NCBI GenBank assembly: GCA_963204915.1 | Contig: CAUJHS010000096.1 | Location: forward strand, 1-64,000 | Direction of reading: 5' to 3' | DNA length: 64,000 nucleotides | Source: Planctomycetota bacterium | GTDB lineage: Bacteria; Planctomycetota; Planctomycetia; Pirellulales; Pirellulaceae | Shown: positions 1 to 9,443 of the stretch, piece by piece | How positions within the stretch are numbered: position 1 is the stretch's first letter | How the letters are laid out: every line of letters begins with the position of its first letter | Made by a program: the position numbers and the translations under genes | Notes under the pieces: generated by a model | Told to the model about the DNA's origin: nothing | Databases searched by the model: none | What the model saw: only the letters and a program-made list of their open reading frames with translations

Positions 1-40
1 AGCAGGTAAACACCGTCGAATCCGGCTGATTTACACAGCC

Positions 41-176
41 CACCCGTTTGAAGTACATTCGTACTTACCGGGTGTAGGACGGTGTAGCTAACCGTCCTAC
101 CTGCACGAACCGGGGGGCGGCTGCGTTTTCCTACCTTTCGCAACCGCCTCTTGGTTCGGCCCGGTCGAAAGGTAGG
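41..176. repeat. Cluster of three inverted repeats upstream of hsdR
   Basis: There are three hairpin-forming segments in a row. CACCCG (41-46) with AAGTAC (51-56) pairs with GTACTT (61-66) and CGGGTG (69-74). GTAGGACGGT (74-83) pairs with ACCGTCCTAC (91-100) around a 7-base loop. CCTACCTTTCG (130-140) pairs with CGAAAGGTAGG (166-176). GCAGGTA (2-8) can also pair with TACCTGC (98-104), and ACCGTC at 12-17 competes with 91-96 for GACGGT at 78-83. The rest of 1-348 holds no gene I can support. Role unknown: a structured leader RNA, a recombination site or a repeat family are all possible. Confidence 0.6.
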
Positions 177-348
177 TCGCAATGTTCCGTCTCGCCTCGC
201 GACGTCGCAACCGTCGCCTCGGCACATCAATCCAGCCCAAGGCAACTCTCGTCATTGCGGTTGGCTCCCCCCATCACGACGCATTCTCCGTCGTGCAAGC
301 CTTCGGTTCGTTTCTCTTTTCTGTGCCGCCCTCTCGCATGGTCGCCCC

Positions 349-2796
349 ATGGACAAAAAAAGCCTAAGCGAGCGAGACATTTGCTCAAAGTTCATCACTC
401 CCGCCCTGGTGCGCGCCGGTTGGGACGATACGCAAATCCGCGAGGAAGTCAGCTTCACCAAGGGGCGCATCATTGTGCGCGGGAAACTCGTCACCAGGGG
501 CGAAGCCAAGCGGGCCGATTACATTCTCTACATCAAGCCCAACGTCCCCATCGCACTCATCGAAGCCAAAGATAACAACCACAGCGTGAGCGACGGTATG
601 CAACAGGCGCTTGAGTACGCCATAACCCTTGACGTCCCGTTTGTGTTCACCTCCAACGGCGATGGCTTCGTACTCCACGACCGCACCGGCCACGCGCCTG
701 CCACAGAAACGAACCTCACGCTCGACGCATTCCCGTCGCCCCACGACCTATGGCGCAAATACAGTGCCTGGAAAGGTTTCACGCCCGAGGCCGAATCGCT
801 CGTGCTGCAAGATTATTTTCATGACGGAAGTGACAAAGCACCGCGGTACTACCAAGTCAACGCCGTTAACGCCGCGATTGAAGCCATTGCCAGGGGGCAG
901 GACCGCATCTTGCTCGTCATGGCCACGGGCACGGGCAAAACCTACACGGCCTTTCAAATCATCTGGCGCTTGTGGAAATCAGGCCGTAAGAAGCGCATTT
1001 TGTTTCTCGCCGACCGCAATGTGCTGGTCGACCAAACCATGGTGAACGACTTTCGCCCCTTCGGCCCGGCGATGGCGAAACTCAGCACGCGCTCCAAAAC
1101 GATTGAACGGGCCGATGGCTCCCAAGTGGACGTGACCACCGCGCTCGATAAGAAACGCCGTATCGACCCCTCCTACGAAATCTACCTCAGTCTGTACCAG
1201 GCCATCACCGGTCCCGAGGATCATCAGAAACTCTTCCGCGAGTTTTCGCCCACGTTCTTTGATCTGATCGTGATCGACGAATGCCACCGCGGCAGCGCCG
1301 CTGCCGATGCCGCCTGGCGCGAAATCCTCAACCATTTCTCGTCCGCCACACAAATCGGCCTCACAGCCACCCCCAAGGAAACCAAGTACGTTTCCAACAT
1401 TCATTACTTTGGCGAGCCGGTTTACTCCTACTCGCTCAAGCAAGGCATTCGCGACGGCTTCTTGGCTCCCTACAAAGTGGTGAAAGTCCACATCGACCGC
1501 GACATCGAGGGATACCGCCCCGAGAAAGGCCAACTGGATCGCAATGGCGAGGAAGTTGAAGACCGCATCTACAACCAATCGGACTTTGATCGCACGCTCG
1601 TCATCGACGAACGCACCAAGGTCGTCGCAAGAAAGATCACGGAGTTCCTGAAGGACAGCGGCGACCGCTTTCAAAAAACCATCGTTTTTTGTGTCGATGA
1701 AGAACACGCTGCGCGCATGCGGCAAGCGCTGGTGAACGAAAACCAGGACCTTTGCCACCAGAACCACCGCTACGTGATGCGCATCACGGGCAGCGACACG
1801 GAGGGCCAGGCCCAACTTGGTAACTTCATCGACCCCGAATCCCGATACCCGGTCCTCGTCACCACCTCGCGGCTGCTTTCCACCGGCGTCGACGCCCAAA
1901 CCTGCCGCCTGATCGTAATCGACCGCGCTGTCGGTTCGATGACCGAGTTCAAACAAATCGTCGGTCGCGGTACGCGCGTCCACGAGGACACCAAGAAGTT
2001 CTACTTCACTTTGATCGATTTCCGCGGCGCCACAAATCACTTTGCCGACCCCGAGTTCGACGGTCCGCCCATTCAAATCTACGAACCCGATGACGGCGAA
2101 ACGATCACGCCGCCCGACGTCCTCGACCCAAGCGATGATGGCGAGGAAGACATCTCGCGCGAGCCTGGCGACCAGGAAACCATCGTGGTCGGCGGTCCCT
2201 CAATCCTCGTTAATCCGCCCCCCGGCGGCCGACGGAAAATCTACGTCGACGGCGTCACCGCCACGATCATCGCTGAGCGGGTCGAATACCTCGACGAGCA
2301 CGGCAAGCTCGTCACCGAGTCGCTACGCGACTACACCAAAAAGGCGCTCAAAAAGCGTTTTGCCAGCCTCGATGAATTCCTGCGGCGGTGGGACGCGGCT
2401 GAGCGCAAACAAGCCATCGTCGAAGAACTGGCCGACGAAGGCTTGCCCCTGGATCCGCTGGCCGACGAAGTCGGCAAAGACCTCGACCCGTTCGACCTGA
2501 TTTGCCATGTCGCCTTTGATCGACCGCCCCTCACGCGCCGCGAGCGCGCAGAGAATGTCCGCAAGCGCGACGTATTCACCAAGTACGGTCCGCAGGCCCG
2601 CGCCGTGCTGGAAGCGTTGCTGCAAAAGTACCAGGATGAGGGGGTCCTCAACCTCGATGACCCCCGTATCCTCCAAATCCCGCCTTTCGATACCATGGGC
2701 ACGGTCACGCAGTTGATCAAACAATTCGGCGCGCGCTCCGACTTTGAGCAGGCCGTTCACGAACTTCAAGCCGCACTGTACCAAGGAGTCGCCTAG
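349..2796 (+). CDS. hsdR: Type I restriction endonuclease subunit R
   Basis: This is the motor and nuclease subunit of a type I restriction enzyme, which translocates unmodified DNA and cuts it. The N-terminal region (about 1-180) matches the HSDR_N nuclease domain type. Helicase motifs follow: GTGKT Walker A at residues 194-198, DECHRG at about 310-315 and QIVGRGTR (motif VI) at about 537-544. I start at ATG 349, giving 815 residues beginning MDKKSLSERD, because the longer frame from 151 has an Arg/Ser-rich prefix unlike the family and runs through the inverted-repeat block. No clear ribosome binding site precedes ATG 349. hsdM follows after three bases. Confidence 0.93.
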   Translation: MDKKSLSERDICSKFITPALVRAGWDDTQIREEVSFTKGRIIVRGKLVTRGEAKRADYILYIKPNVPIALIEAKDNNHSVSDGMQQALEYAITLDVPFVFTSNGDGFVLHDRTGHAPATETNLTLDAFPSPHDLWRKYSAWKGFTPEAESLVLQDYFHDGSDKAPRYYQVNAVNAAIEAIARGQDRILLVMATGTGKTYTAFQIIWRLWKSGRKKRILFLADRNVLVDQTMVNDFRPFGPAMAKLSTRSKTIERADGSQVDVTTALDKKRRIDPSYEIYLSLYQAITGPEDHQKLFREFSPTFFDLIVIDECHRGSAAADAAWREILNHFSSATQIGLTATPKETKYVSNIHYFGEPVYSYSLKQGIRDGFLAPYKVVKVHIDRDIEGYRPEKGQLDRNGEEVEDRIYNQSDFDRTLVIDERTKVVARKITEFLKDSGDRFQKTIVFCVDEEHAARMRQALVNENQDLCHQNHRYVMRITGSDTEGQAQLGNFIDPESRYPVLVTTSRLLSTGVDAQTCRLIVIDRAVGSMTEFKQIVGRGTRVHEDTKKFYFTLIDFRGATNHFADPEFDGPPIQIYEPDDGETITPPDVLDPSDDGEEDISREPGDQETIVVGGPSILVNPPPGGRRKIYVDGVTATIIAERVEYLDEHGKLVTESLRDYTKKALKKRFASLDEFLRRWDAAERKQAIVEELADEGLPLDPLADEVGKDLDPFDLICHVAFDRPPLTRRERAENVRKRDVFTKYGPQARAVLEALLQKYQDEGVLNLDDPRILQIPPFDTMGTVTQLIKQFGARSDFEQAVHELQAALYQGVA

Positions 2797-2799
2797 AGC

Positions 2800-4257
2800 A
2801 TGTCGGTTCGGAATACCGTCAAATCCATTCAAGACATCATGCGTCAGGATGTCGGCGTCGATGGCGACGCCCAGCGCATCAGCCAATTGTGCTGGATGTT
2901 CTTCCTGAAAATCATCGACGACCAGGACCAGGAACTCGAACTCGTCAAATCCGACTACCGCTCGCCGATTCCCAAAAAGCTCCAGTGGCGCGCCTGGGCC
3001 GCCGACCCCGAGGGAATCACCGGCGACGCCTTGCTCGAATTCGTCAACGGCGAGTTGTTCCCCACCCTCAAAGAACTTCCGGTCAGCAGCAAGCCAGGCA
3101 ACCGCCGCCGCGTCGTGCGCGACGTGTTCGAAGACGCCTACAACTACATGAAGTCCGGCCAACTCATGCGGCAGGTGGTTAATAAGATCAATGAAGTCGA
3201 CTTCAACAACCTGGCCGAACGGCAACACTTTGGCGACATTTACGAGCAAATCCTCAACGACCTGCAAAGCGCCGGCAACGCGGGCGAATACTACACGCCC
3301 CGCGCCGTGACCGCCTTTATGGTCGACCGTATCGACCCCAAGCCCGGAGAGTTGCTTCTCGACCCCGCTTGCGGCACGGGCGGCTTTCTCACGTGCGCGC
3401 TCCGCCACATGCGGGAACGCTACGTCAAAAAGATCGAAGACGAACAGCAAATGCAGCAAGCGCTGCGGGCGGTCGAAAAAAAGCAACTCCCGCACATGCT
3501 TTGCGTCACCAACATGCTGCTCCACGGCATCGTGGATCCCAGTTTTGTCCGGCACGATAACACCTTGGCCCGACCTTACATCAGCTATGGCGCTAGCGAT
3601 CGGGTCGACATCGTGCTCACCAATCCGCCCTTCGGCGGCCGCGAGGAAGACGGCATCGAATCGAACTTCCCGGCGCACTTCCGCACGCGCGAGACGGCCG
3701 ACCTGTTCCTGGCCCTGATTATCCGCCTGCTCAAGCCCGAAGGCCGGGCGGCGGTGGTCCTGCCCGACGGCACGCTCTTTGGCGAAGGGGTCAAGACCCG
3801 CCTCAAAGAACACCTCCTGGAGGAATGCAACCTGCACACCATCGTGCGGCTGCCCAATAGCGTCTTCAAGCCCTACGCCAGCATCGGCACGAATCTCTTG
3901 TTCTTCGAAAAAGGCGAACCGACCAAGGACATCTGGTTCTACGAGCATCGCGTCCCCGAGGGGCAAAAAGCCTACTCGATGACCAAGCCGATCCGCATCG
4001 AACACCTGGCGCCGTGCGTCGCCTGGTGGGGCGGCGCCAAACGCAAGGGACGCAATGAAACCGAAGTCGCCTGGCGCGTAACCGCCGACGAAGTGAAAGC
4101 CCGCGGTTACAACCTCGACTTCAAGAACCCGCACACCGTGGCCGACGACCACGGCGACCCGGAAGAACTCTTACATAAGCTCGACGAAGCCGAACAACAA
4201 GCCGCCGCGCTCCGCGACCAACTGCGGGCGATTCTGGAGGAGGCGCTGCTGCGATGA
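2800..4257 (+). CDS. hsdM: Type I DNA methyltransferase subunit M
   Basis: This 485-residue N6-adenine methyltransferase subunit modifies the host target site together with HsdS. An HsdM N-terminal helical domain (about 1-135, MSVRNTVKSIQDIMRQD onward) is followed by the SAM-binding motif DPACGTGGF at about 188 and the catalytic NPPF motif at about 275. Length is normal for HsdM. The gene sits between hsdR (3-base gap) and hsdS (4-base ATGA overlap), so the three are almost certainly co-transcribed and translationally coupled. A long antisense frame across this gene is a by-product of its codon bias. Confidence 0.96.
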   Translation: MSVRNTVKSIQDIMRQDVGVDGDAQRISQLCWMFFLKIIDDQDQELELVKSDYRSPIPKKLQWRAWAADPEGITGDALLEFVNGELFPTLKELPVSSKPGNRRRVVRDVFEDAYNYMKSGQLMRQVVNKINEVDFNNLAERQHFGDIYEQILNDLQSAGNAGEYYTPRAVTAFMVDRIDPKPGELLLDPACGTGGFLTCALRHMRERYVKKIEDEQQMQQALRAVEKKQLPHMLCVTNMLLHGIVDPSFVRHDNTLARPYISYGASDRVDIVLTNPPFGGREEDGIESNFPAHFRTRETADLFLALIIRLLKPEGRAAVVLPDGTLFGEGVKTRLKEHLLEECNLHTIVRLPNSVFKPYASIGTNLLFFEKGEPTKDIWFYEHRVPEGQKAYSMTKPIRIEHLAPCVAWWGGAKRKGRNETEVAWRVTADEVKARGYNLDFKNPHTVADDHGDPEELLHKLDEAEQQAAALRDQLRAILEEALLR

Positions 4258-5984
4258 ACCCAGAGCAACTCCTCACTCACTTCGACCGAATCGCCGAAGC
4301 GCCGGATGCCGTGCCGCGCCTGCGCCGTTTCATTTTCGACCTTGCCGTGCGGGGCAAACTTGTCGAGCAAGACCCAAACGACGAACCCGCATCCGAATTG
4401 CTCAGACTAATTCACGCGGATAATGCTAAGTCAACAAGAATCGGTGCAAAGCGTCGAGGTGCTAGGGCAAAAGGTGCCGACCGTAGAAACGACTTTGTCG
4501 CGCCGAATGGTTGGGAACTCATTACGCTCGGCGAGTTGGCTCAAAAGATTACCGACGGCGCCCACAAGACCCCGACTTATGTAGACAAAGGGATTCCCTT
4601 TATCTCAGTGAAGGACTTTAGTGGCGGGTCGCTCGACTTCACCTATTCGAGGCACATACCGCCAGACGAACATGAACTGCTCTACAAGCGGTGTGACCCT
4701 CGCCGTGGGGATATTTTGATCGGCCGAATTGGAACTCTGGGGAAAGCCGTCCTTGTTGACACCGATCAGGCCTTCAGCCTGTTTGTTAGCGTGGGGTTGA
4801 TACGTTTTAATCATGACTTTACCTCGCCATTGTTTCTGCGCCTGTTATTGAACTCTCCCTTTGTCGAAAGTGCGTTTGACCGTATTAAAGTCGGAGGCGG
4901 AACACACACCAATAAACTCAATTTGGGCGATCTTCACACGGTTGTTCTTCCTCTTCCACCACTCGCCGAGCAGCGGCGGATTGTGGCGAAGGTGGATGAG
5001 TTGATGGGGCTGTGCGATCGGTTGGAGGCGGCGCAGGGGGAGCGGGAGCGGCGGCGGGACGCGCTGGCGGCGGCGTCGCTGCACCGCCTCAACCACCCCG
5101 CCGACGCGGGCCACACGCCCGCCTTCCGCGAGCACGCCCGCTTCCACCTCCAACACCTCCCCCGCACTACCACCCGCCCCGACCAAATCCCCCACCTCCG
5201 CCAAACCATCCTCAACCTAGCCGTCCGCGGCCAACTCGTTCCCCAAGACCCCAACGACGAACCGATTCAAAATGCATTGACCCAGGCTAATGCGCGGCGT
5301 GCCGCTCTTGCACGCATGAAGAGGACGAAACACAAACGTGCGATAGAATGCAATGGTTCCGACATCGAAGACCAATTGCCAAAGAATTGGATTATCGAAC
5401 GGCTGGGCAACCTTGTTGATCCCGAGAACACGATTTCCTATGGTGTGCTGGTGCCTGGCCCAGATGTCCTCGATGGCATTCCGTTTGTTCGAGCACAAGA
5501 CCTCACACTAACGGACCACCCCGAACGTCCAAACAAAACGATCGCACCGGAAATCGAAAAACCCTACGCGCGGACTCGTCTCAGCGGTGGCGAGATTCTG
5601 CTGTGCGTCGTTGGAAGCATTGGAAAGCTCGGCATTGCGCCGCCAACGTGGGCGGGGGCGAACATTGCCCGCGCGGTTGCACGTATAAAACCAATTCCTG
5701 AATTATCGCGAGATTATCTTCTCACAGTCCTGCGTGCGCAGGCGACTCAGCGATATTTCACAGAGGCTACAAGAACACTTGCTCAACCGACGCTAAACGT
5801 GAGCCTCATCGAAAAAACACCTATTCCGCTTCCGCCCCTTGCCGAGCAACACCGCATCGTGGCCAAGGTGGACGAGTTGATGGCGGTGTGCGACGCCCTG
5901 GAAGCGCAGCTCGGCGCCGCCCAAACCGAAAGCCGCCGTCTTCTAGAATCCCTCCTCAACCGCGCCCTCGCCCCCTCAACGTAG
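4254..5984 (+). CDS. hsdS: Type I restriction specificity subunit S
   Basis: This 576-residue subunit recognises the bipartite DNA target. It has two target-recognition domains (about residues 80-240 and 375-530), each followed by a near-identical conserved helix, PPLAEQRRIVAKVDEL and PPLAEQHRIVAKVDEL. Each half also begins with a related segment (LAVRGKLVEQDPNDEP and LAVRGQLVPQDPNDEP), so the protein is an internal duplication. The recognition domains are visibly less GC-rich than the central conserved part, where 5050-5250 is extremely C-rich; this fits exchange of recognition domains by recombination. It overlaps hsdM by 4 bases (ATGA). Confidence 0.94.
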   Translation: MNPEQLLTHFDRIAEAPDAVPRLRRFIFDLAVRGKLVEQDPNDEPASELLRLIHADNAKSTRIGAKRRGARAKGADRRNDFVAPNGWELITLGELAQKITDGAHKTPTYVDKGIPFISVKDFSGGSLDFTYSRHIPPDEHELLYKRCDPRRGDILIGRIGTLGKAVLVDTDQAFSLFVSVGLIRFNHDFTSPLFLRLLLNSPFVESAFDRIKVGGGTHTNKLNLGDLHTVVLPLPPLAEQRRIVAKVDELMGLCDRLEAAQGERERRRDALAAASLHRLNHPADAGHTPAFREHARFHLQHLPRTTTRPDQIPHLRQTILNLAVRGQLVPQDPNDEPIQNALTQANARRAALARMKRTKHKRAIECNGSDIEDQLPKNWIIERLGNLVDPENTISYGVLVPGPDVLDGIPFVRAQDLTLTDHPERPNKTIAPEIEKPYARTRLSGGEILLCVVGSIGKLGIAPPTWAGANIARAVARIKPIPELSRDYLLTVLRAQATQRYFTEATRTLAQPTLNVSLIEKTPIPLPPLAEQHRIVAKVDELMAVCDALEAQLGAAQTESRRLLESLLNRALAPST

Positions 5985-6009
5985 GTGCCTATTCGCTTGA
6001 CAGTCGGGG

Positions 6010-7143
6010 TCATGGCGCACCTAAAATTGAAAAACTGTTGACATCGGTTATTCGATGAACTCGCCGCCCCAAGTGGAGTACGCCGTTGAACTTGACAGGC
6101 TTACTTGTCGCGTGCGCCTGGATGGCCTTCTGGTAATCGTCGGCACTTAACTCCGTGCGTGCTTTGACTATTTCGTCCTCATAAAAGATCAGAAATCGCG
6201 TTTCACCCTGGACTCGCCCATCGTCGCCAATGTTTCCATTCAACGTGTCCACATAACCGATGAACAGCCAAGTTGCTGGTTCCTCGGAAGGCCTCAACTT
6301 CTTGTAAATGTCTTCGATGAGGGGAAAGTAGTCGTGTTGAAAAGTGACTTTGCTGGGAAGGTGGTGATGTTCCTCTAGGGGCAAAGTACTAGCCCACGTG
6401 ACCGAGAGGTTGAGCGACGACCGTTCTTCGGCCGGCTGCATCCGAAGTACCGCCTCGCAGAAGTTTCCGCTGATTACCGGACCCATTTCGCTGTCGTAAA
6501 TAGAGGCGATATTATCGGCTTCAATCGCGGATACCAAGCGGGCGGCGGAGCGCAAGAGCAATTCCGTGGTTCGCCGGCCGAATGGAGGTTCATTTTCGAT
6601 TAGACGTCTGTCTTCTTCCACACCCCGAAGTGGGCAAGCAATGGCGAGTGTATAGCTTCCTCGTTCCGTTTGGCGCAGGCGGCACGCATCGAGAAGTTGT
6701 TTCGATTCCGTAAGACTCATCCGCGGATGGTTTTTCACGGGCTTAAGAACGCTGCATGCTGATGCCAGCAAGGATCGCTTAGCGCCGTCCAAAATCCGAA
6801 TGCCCTCCTCCAGGGGTAGGTCTCCCTTCTCCGTCTCCGGCGACACGACTTGGTAGCGAACAATGTCCGCGTCGGGCATCAATAGGTCGTTGAGAATTTC
6901 CTCTTGGGGACGCTGTTCCACGTCAGATAGATTGGCGACCACATCCACAATTCGCCGGGCGTAGTCGGGGCTCGACGGTTTGATCGGAATGATGAGTTGA
7001 TCTAGGTCGGAGCCTTCGCGGTTAAAAAGCGCAATACCACCATTCACTTCAGTGTCGCGTATCCAACCCCGCGCAATTGCGTAAGCTCGCGCGCTTTGTG
7101 GTGAGACTTGCGCCGCTAAGCGTTCCAGATCATCACGGTGCAT
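6010..7143 (-). CDS. Unrecognised protein, partner of DUF4365 gene
   Basis: I do not recognise this 377-residue protein. It is soluble with no signal peptide or membrane segment. An N-terminal part (about 1-60, MHRDDLERLA, ARAYAIARGW) looks helical, and the middle and C-terminal parts alternate helix and strand with conserved-looking stretches such as IPIKPSSPDYARRIVDVVA and FIGYVDTLNG. The start overlaps the end of the upstream DUF4365 gene by 11 bases, so the two are translationally coupled and probably act together. It converges on hsdS with only about 25 bases between. By position I infer a defence-related role; nothing in the sequence proves it. Confidence 0.75.
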   Translation of the reverse strand: MHRDDLERLAAQVSPQSARAYAIARGWIRDTEVNGGIALFNREGSDLDQLIIPIKPSSPDYARRIVDVVANLSDVEQRPQEEILNDLLMPDADIVRYQVVSPETEKGDLPLEEGIRILDGAKRSLLASACSVLKPVKNHPRMSLTESKQLLDACRLRQTERGSYTLAIACPLRGVEEDRRLIENEPPFGRRTTELLLRSAARLVSAIEADNIASIYDSEMGPVISGNFCEAVLRMQPAEERSSLNLSVTWASTLPLEEHHHLPSKVTFQHDYFPLIEDIYKKLRPSEEPATWLFIGYVDTLNGNIGDDGRVQGETRFLIFYEDEIVKARTELSADDYQKAIQAHATSKPVKFNGVLHLGRRVHRITDVNSFSILGAP

Positions 7144-7666
7144 ATTTGATTACCTCCCGCCGTGAGAATCGCGCCGCCAAATTACGGAGATTGTCGACTG
7201 ATAGGTAGTTTTCTTTCGGAATATACACTGTTTGCTCCGTCGTATTCTCGCTCGCCGGCGCGCCCCACAAGCTCAACCAATAAGCGCTTTTCTGGCAAAT
7301 CAACCGTTCGACGGAATGGACCAGCCATTCCCGCTCGTCCGTCGACAGAAACAAAACGATGAGCAATTGCGGTGCCTGACATTCCTTGGCGCGTAGGTCG
7401 TTGTAGTTTTTGAGCCGAAGACCAAAGGAGTATTTACCGTTAACCTCCGCCGGCTCGTCGCTCGTCGATTTTAGTTGAACATCCAAAGTGAAGTTCGTTA
7501 GCTTGGACTCACTGCTAAAGCGTTCTTTAATGCGCAGTTTCGCATCCACGCTGATACCATCTTCGAGGCGAGTGCTGTACTCGCACCCAAACCCGGCACG
7601 CGACGCTACCGCGTGAAGGTAAGCATAGCTCAACTCGGCTCTGATGTTGTTTGGGGTCAGCAACAC
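7133..7666 (-). CDS. DUF4365 domain protein, nuclease-like
   Basis: This 177-residue protein resembles the DUF4365 family, which is thought to adopt a PD-(D/E)XK nuclease-like fold. Candidate active-site elements are visible: Glu in RAELSYAY near the N-terminus, Asp in GISVDAKL at about 37-44, and LDVQLKST about 20 residues later, matching the D...(E/Q)xK pattern. The start is GTG at 7666; no in-frame ATG lies just upstream. It overlaps the following gene by 11 bases. Family members commonly sit near restriction systems or other defence genes, and here it is next to hsdRMS. Family assignment is from motif memory and should be tested with a profile search. Confidence 0.7.
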   Translation of the reverse strand: MLLTPNNIRAELSYAYLHAVASRAGFGCEYSTRLEDGISVDAKLRIKERFSSESKLTNFTLDVQLKSTSDEPAEVNGKYSFGLRLKNYNDLRAKECQAPQLLIVLFLSTDEREWLVHSVERLICQKSAYWLSLWGAPASENTTEQTVYIPKENYLSVDNLRNLAARFSRREVIKYAP

Positions 7667-7937
7667 TTTGTCACGCGCCCTTTTGATTTCATGAAGAACG
7701 ACGGCTAGGCCTATGGAACTGGCGCATTATGAGCGTTCCGGTGGAGAGTTCAACGGGTGCCGTCGCGACCATCCCGGCAAACCTTCCCAGGCAATCCGGA
7801 GCAGGTGATAATTCGTACATCGGGTGAGCCGTCGTGATTCGAAGCGCGACGGCCAAGCGGTCCGGGCGCGCAGAGGGTCGTCTCAACCTTGTACCCTCTT
7901 CCGCCCGCACCGGCCCATTCCTAAACAAGGTTGAATC
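7667..7937. other. Divergent intergenic region without recognised gene
   Basis: This 271-base stretch separates the minus-strand DUF4365 gene from the plus-strand 486-residue protein and must hold promoters for both. I see no convincing -35/-10 pair, no RNA gene and no copy of the tRNA-Val 3' end. A minus-strand frame of about 79 codons across it is Arg-rich and is not supported as a gene. Confidence 0.5.
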
Positions 7938-9398
7938 ATGAGACCGAACGATCCATCAAAGCAACGTGATCGCGAACATTTTGCACGGAATTCACGCATC
8001 GAGAGTACGCCAGACGGGCGCGCCTTAAACCTTTCGGCCATTTGTCTGAAATATCGCATTACAGCGTCCTTGTTTTACAATCGCCAACGCAAAGGTTGGC
8101 CCTCTCTCAACGGCGAGAAAATCAAGCCATACCAAACACGAGAAACGCGCCGCCTGCGATTGTCGCCAATCGCAGGTGGCGGTGGACTTGGTGAAAATCT
8201 GTATTTGGAGGCCGATCTTGAACGGGGGCTAGGAGAGAAACGATTGCGCGCGCCTGGTTCTAAACGACTTCCCAAGGAATGGCTGAATGATTTTACCTAC
8301 ACGGACACTGAAGGGGATTGGCTTACGGCGCGTGGCACCGGCTTGAGTCATGTGAGCCTTTTGCGATGGTCAACCGACGTCGGTTGTCGCTTTCTCGATA
8401 AGCGCCGCAGTATTCGTTGGAAGAAAGTTCCGCATCCTAATCCACGGCGCTGGGATGACGTAACGGTTTATTCGCGAAAAGACATCGACACGATCAAAGC
8501 GCGACGGCGCCCCCATGTTGATACGGATACCGAACCGTACCGCGACGAAGCAGGGCAGGTTTACCTTACAAATCGCCAACTGCGCAAGAAATACGGCGTT
8601 TCGGAATCATGGGTACGGTACTGGTGGCGAGAAAGAAGCCGACTCCACGAAGGTTACGCCCTTCGATCAATGTCGATTCCTAATCGAGTCCTTCAGAAAG
8701 GAAGTCCAAGTCGGGTATGGGCTTTCTTAGAAGAGGACGTAGCACGTTGCATTCGAGGGGAAGAAGGCGGGGTTGCTGGCGGCGCATCTTGGACTACGAC
8801 GCGGCGGCAAAAAGATCATGATAAGACCGTAGAATTCTTGAGAAATACACTACGGCGTGGTCCTGTCCAATCAAGGGAAATCTATCTTCTTGCGCAAGAC
8901 TCAGGTATTACCCGATGGATGTTGTGCCGGGCCAAAAAGGAACTTAGCGTCGTCAACATTGGGATTGGAAACAGGTATCAGTGGTACTGGTGGCTTCCCG
9001 GTACGTCGAAAGAACGACAGGCCCAAACGCGGGCGCGTAAAGCAGGTAGGCCCAAGCTTGCATCTGCTGGTGGAGAGAAACGCGGGAAAGGAAGCAACGT
9101 GAAGAGCTGGACGGAACGTCAGAGTGACCTTGCGTTGGTCGAAGACTGGGAGCGGTTTAAGACTGGCTTTAGCGATCGCGCCACCTACTTGAGTTTTCGT
9201 CGCAATCGAGATTTGCCGGCGAGCTTAAACGAGATTCGAAAGCTCATTGAAAAACACTATCGCTGGGAAGATCGTTTACTAGAAATGTACGAATCGAAAG
9301 GCCGATTGATCACGGACGACGCCTTTATCCAAGCATCTGCGCCGGGAATGACCAAGCAAGAACTGCGGTATGTGCTACGAAGGGCACGGCAGCGATGA
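7938..9398 (+). CDS. Hypothetical protein, possible multi-HTH DNA-binding protein
   Basis: I do not recognise this 486-residue protein. It is basic and Trp/Arg-rich. Several segments look like repeated helix-turn-helix or recognition modules, each with a pattern of the type SLFYNRQRKGWP (about 36-47), SLLRWSTDVGCRF (about 140-152) and SWVRYWWRERS (about 223-233), the last two followed by an aromatic or basic stretch and an acidic D/E residue. DNA is noticeably AT-richer than the flanking core genes (one sampled 60-base line is 43 percent GC), a sign of transfer. It stands upstream of the primase and integrase block, so a role in element regulation or maintenance is the best inference. Confidence 0.6.
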   Translation: MRPNDPSKQRDREHFARNSRIESTPDGRALNLSAICLKYRITASLFYNRQRKGWPSLNGEKIKPYQTRETRRLRLSPIAGGGGLGENLYLEADLERGLGEKRLRAPGSKRLPKEWLNDFTYTDTEGDWLTARGTGLSHVSLLRWSTDVGCRFLDKRRSIRWKKVPHPNPRRWDDVTVYSRKDIDTIKARRRPHVDTDTEPYRDEAGQVYLTNRQLRKKYGVSESWVRYWWRERSRLHEGYALRSMSIPNRVLQKGSPSRVWAFLEEDVARCIRGEEGGVAGGASWTTTRRQKDHDKTVEFLRNTLRRGPVQSREIYLLAQDSGITRWMLCRAKKELSVVNIGIGNRYQWYWWLPGTSKERQAQTRARKAGRPKLASAGGEKRGKGSNVKSWTERQSDLALVEDWERFKTGFSDRATYLSFRRNRDLPASLNEIRKLIEKHYRWEDRLLEMYESKGRLITDDAFIQASAPGMTKQELRYVLRRARQR

Positions 9399-9443
9399 GC
9401 ATTGCTTGAGTCCTGGTCAAACGACTGCAAAAAAACTTGGCTC

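Noticed and set aside
2323-4152. Minus-strand open frame of 609 codons opposite hsdR/hsdM
   Set aside because: It is antisense to two clear genes and its translation has no family pattern; GC-rich codon use in the genes keeps the frame open.
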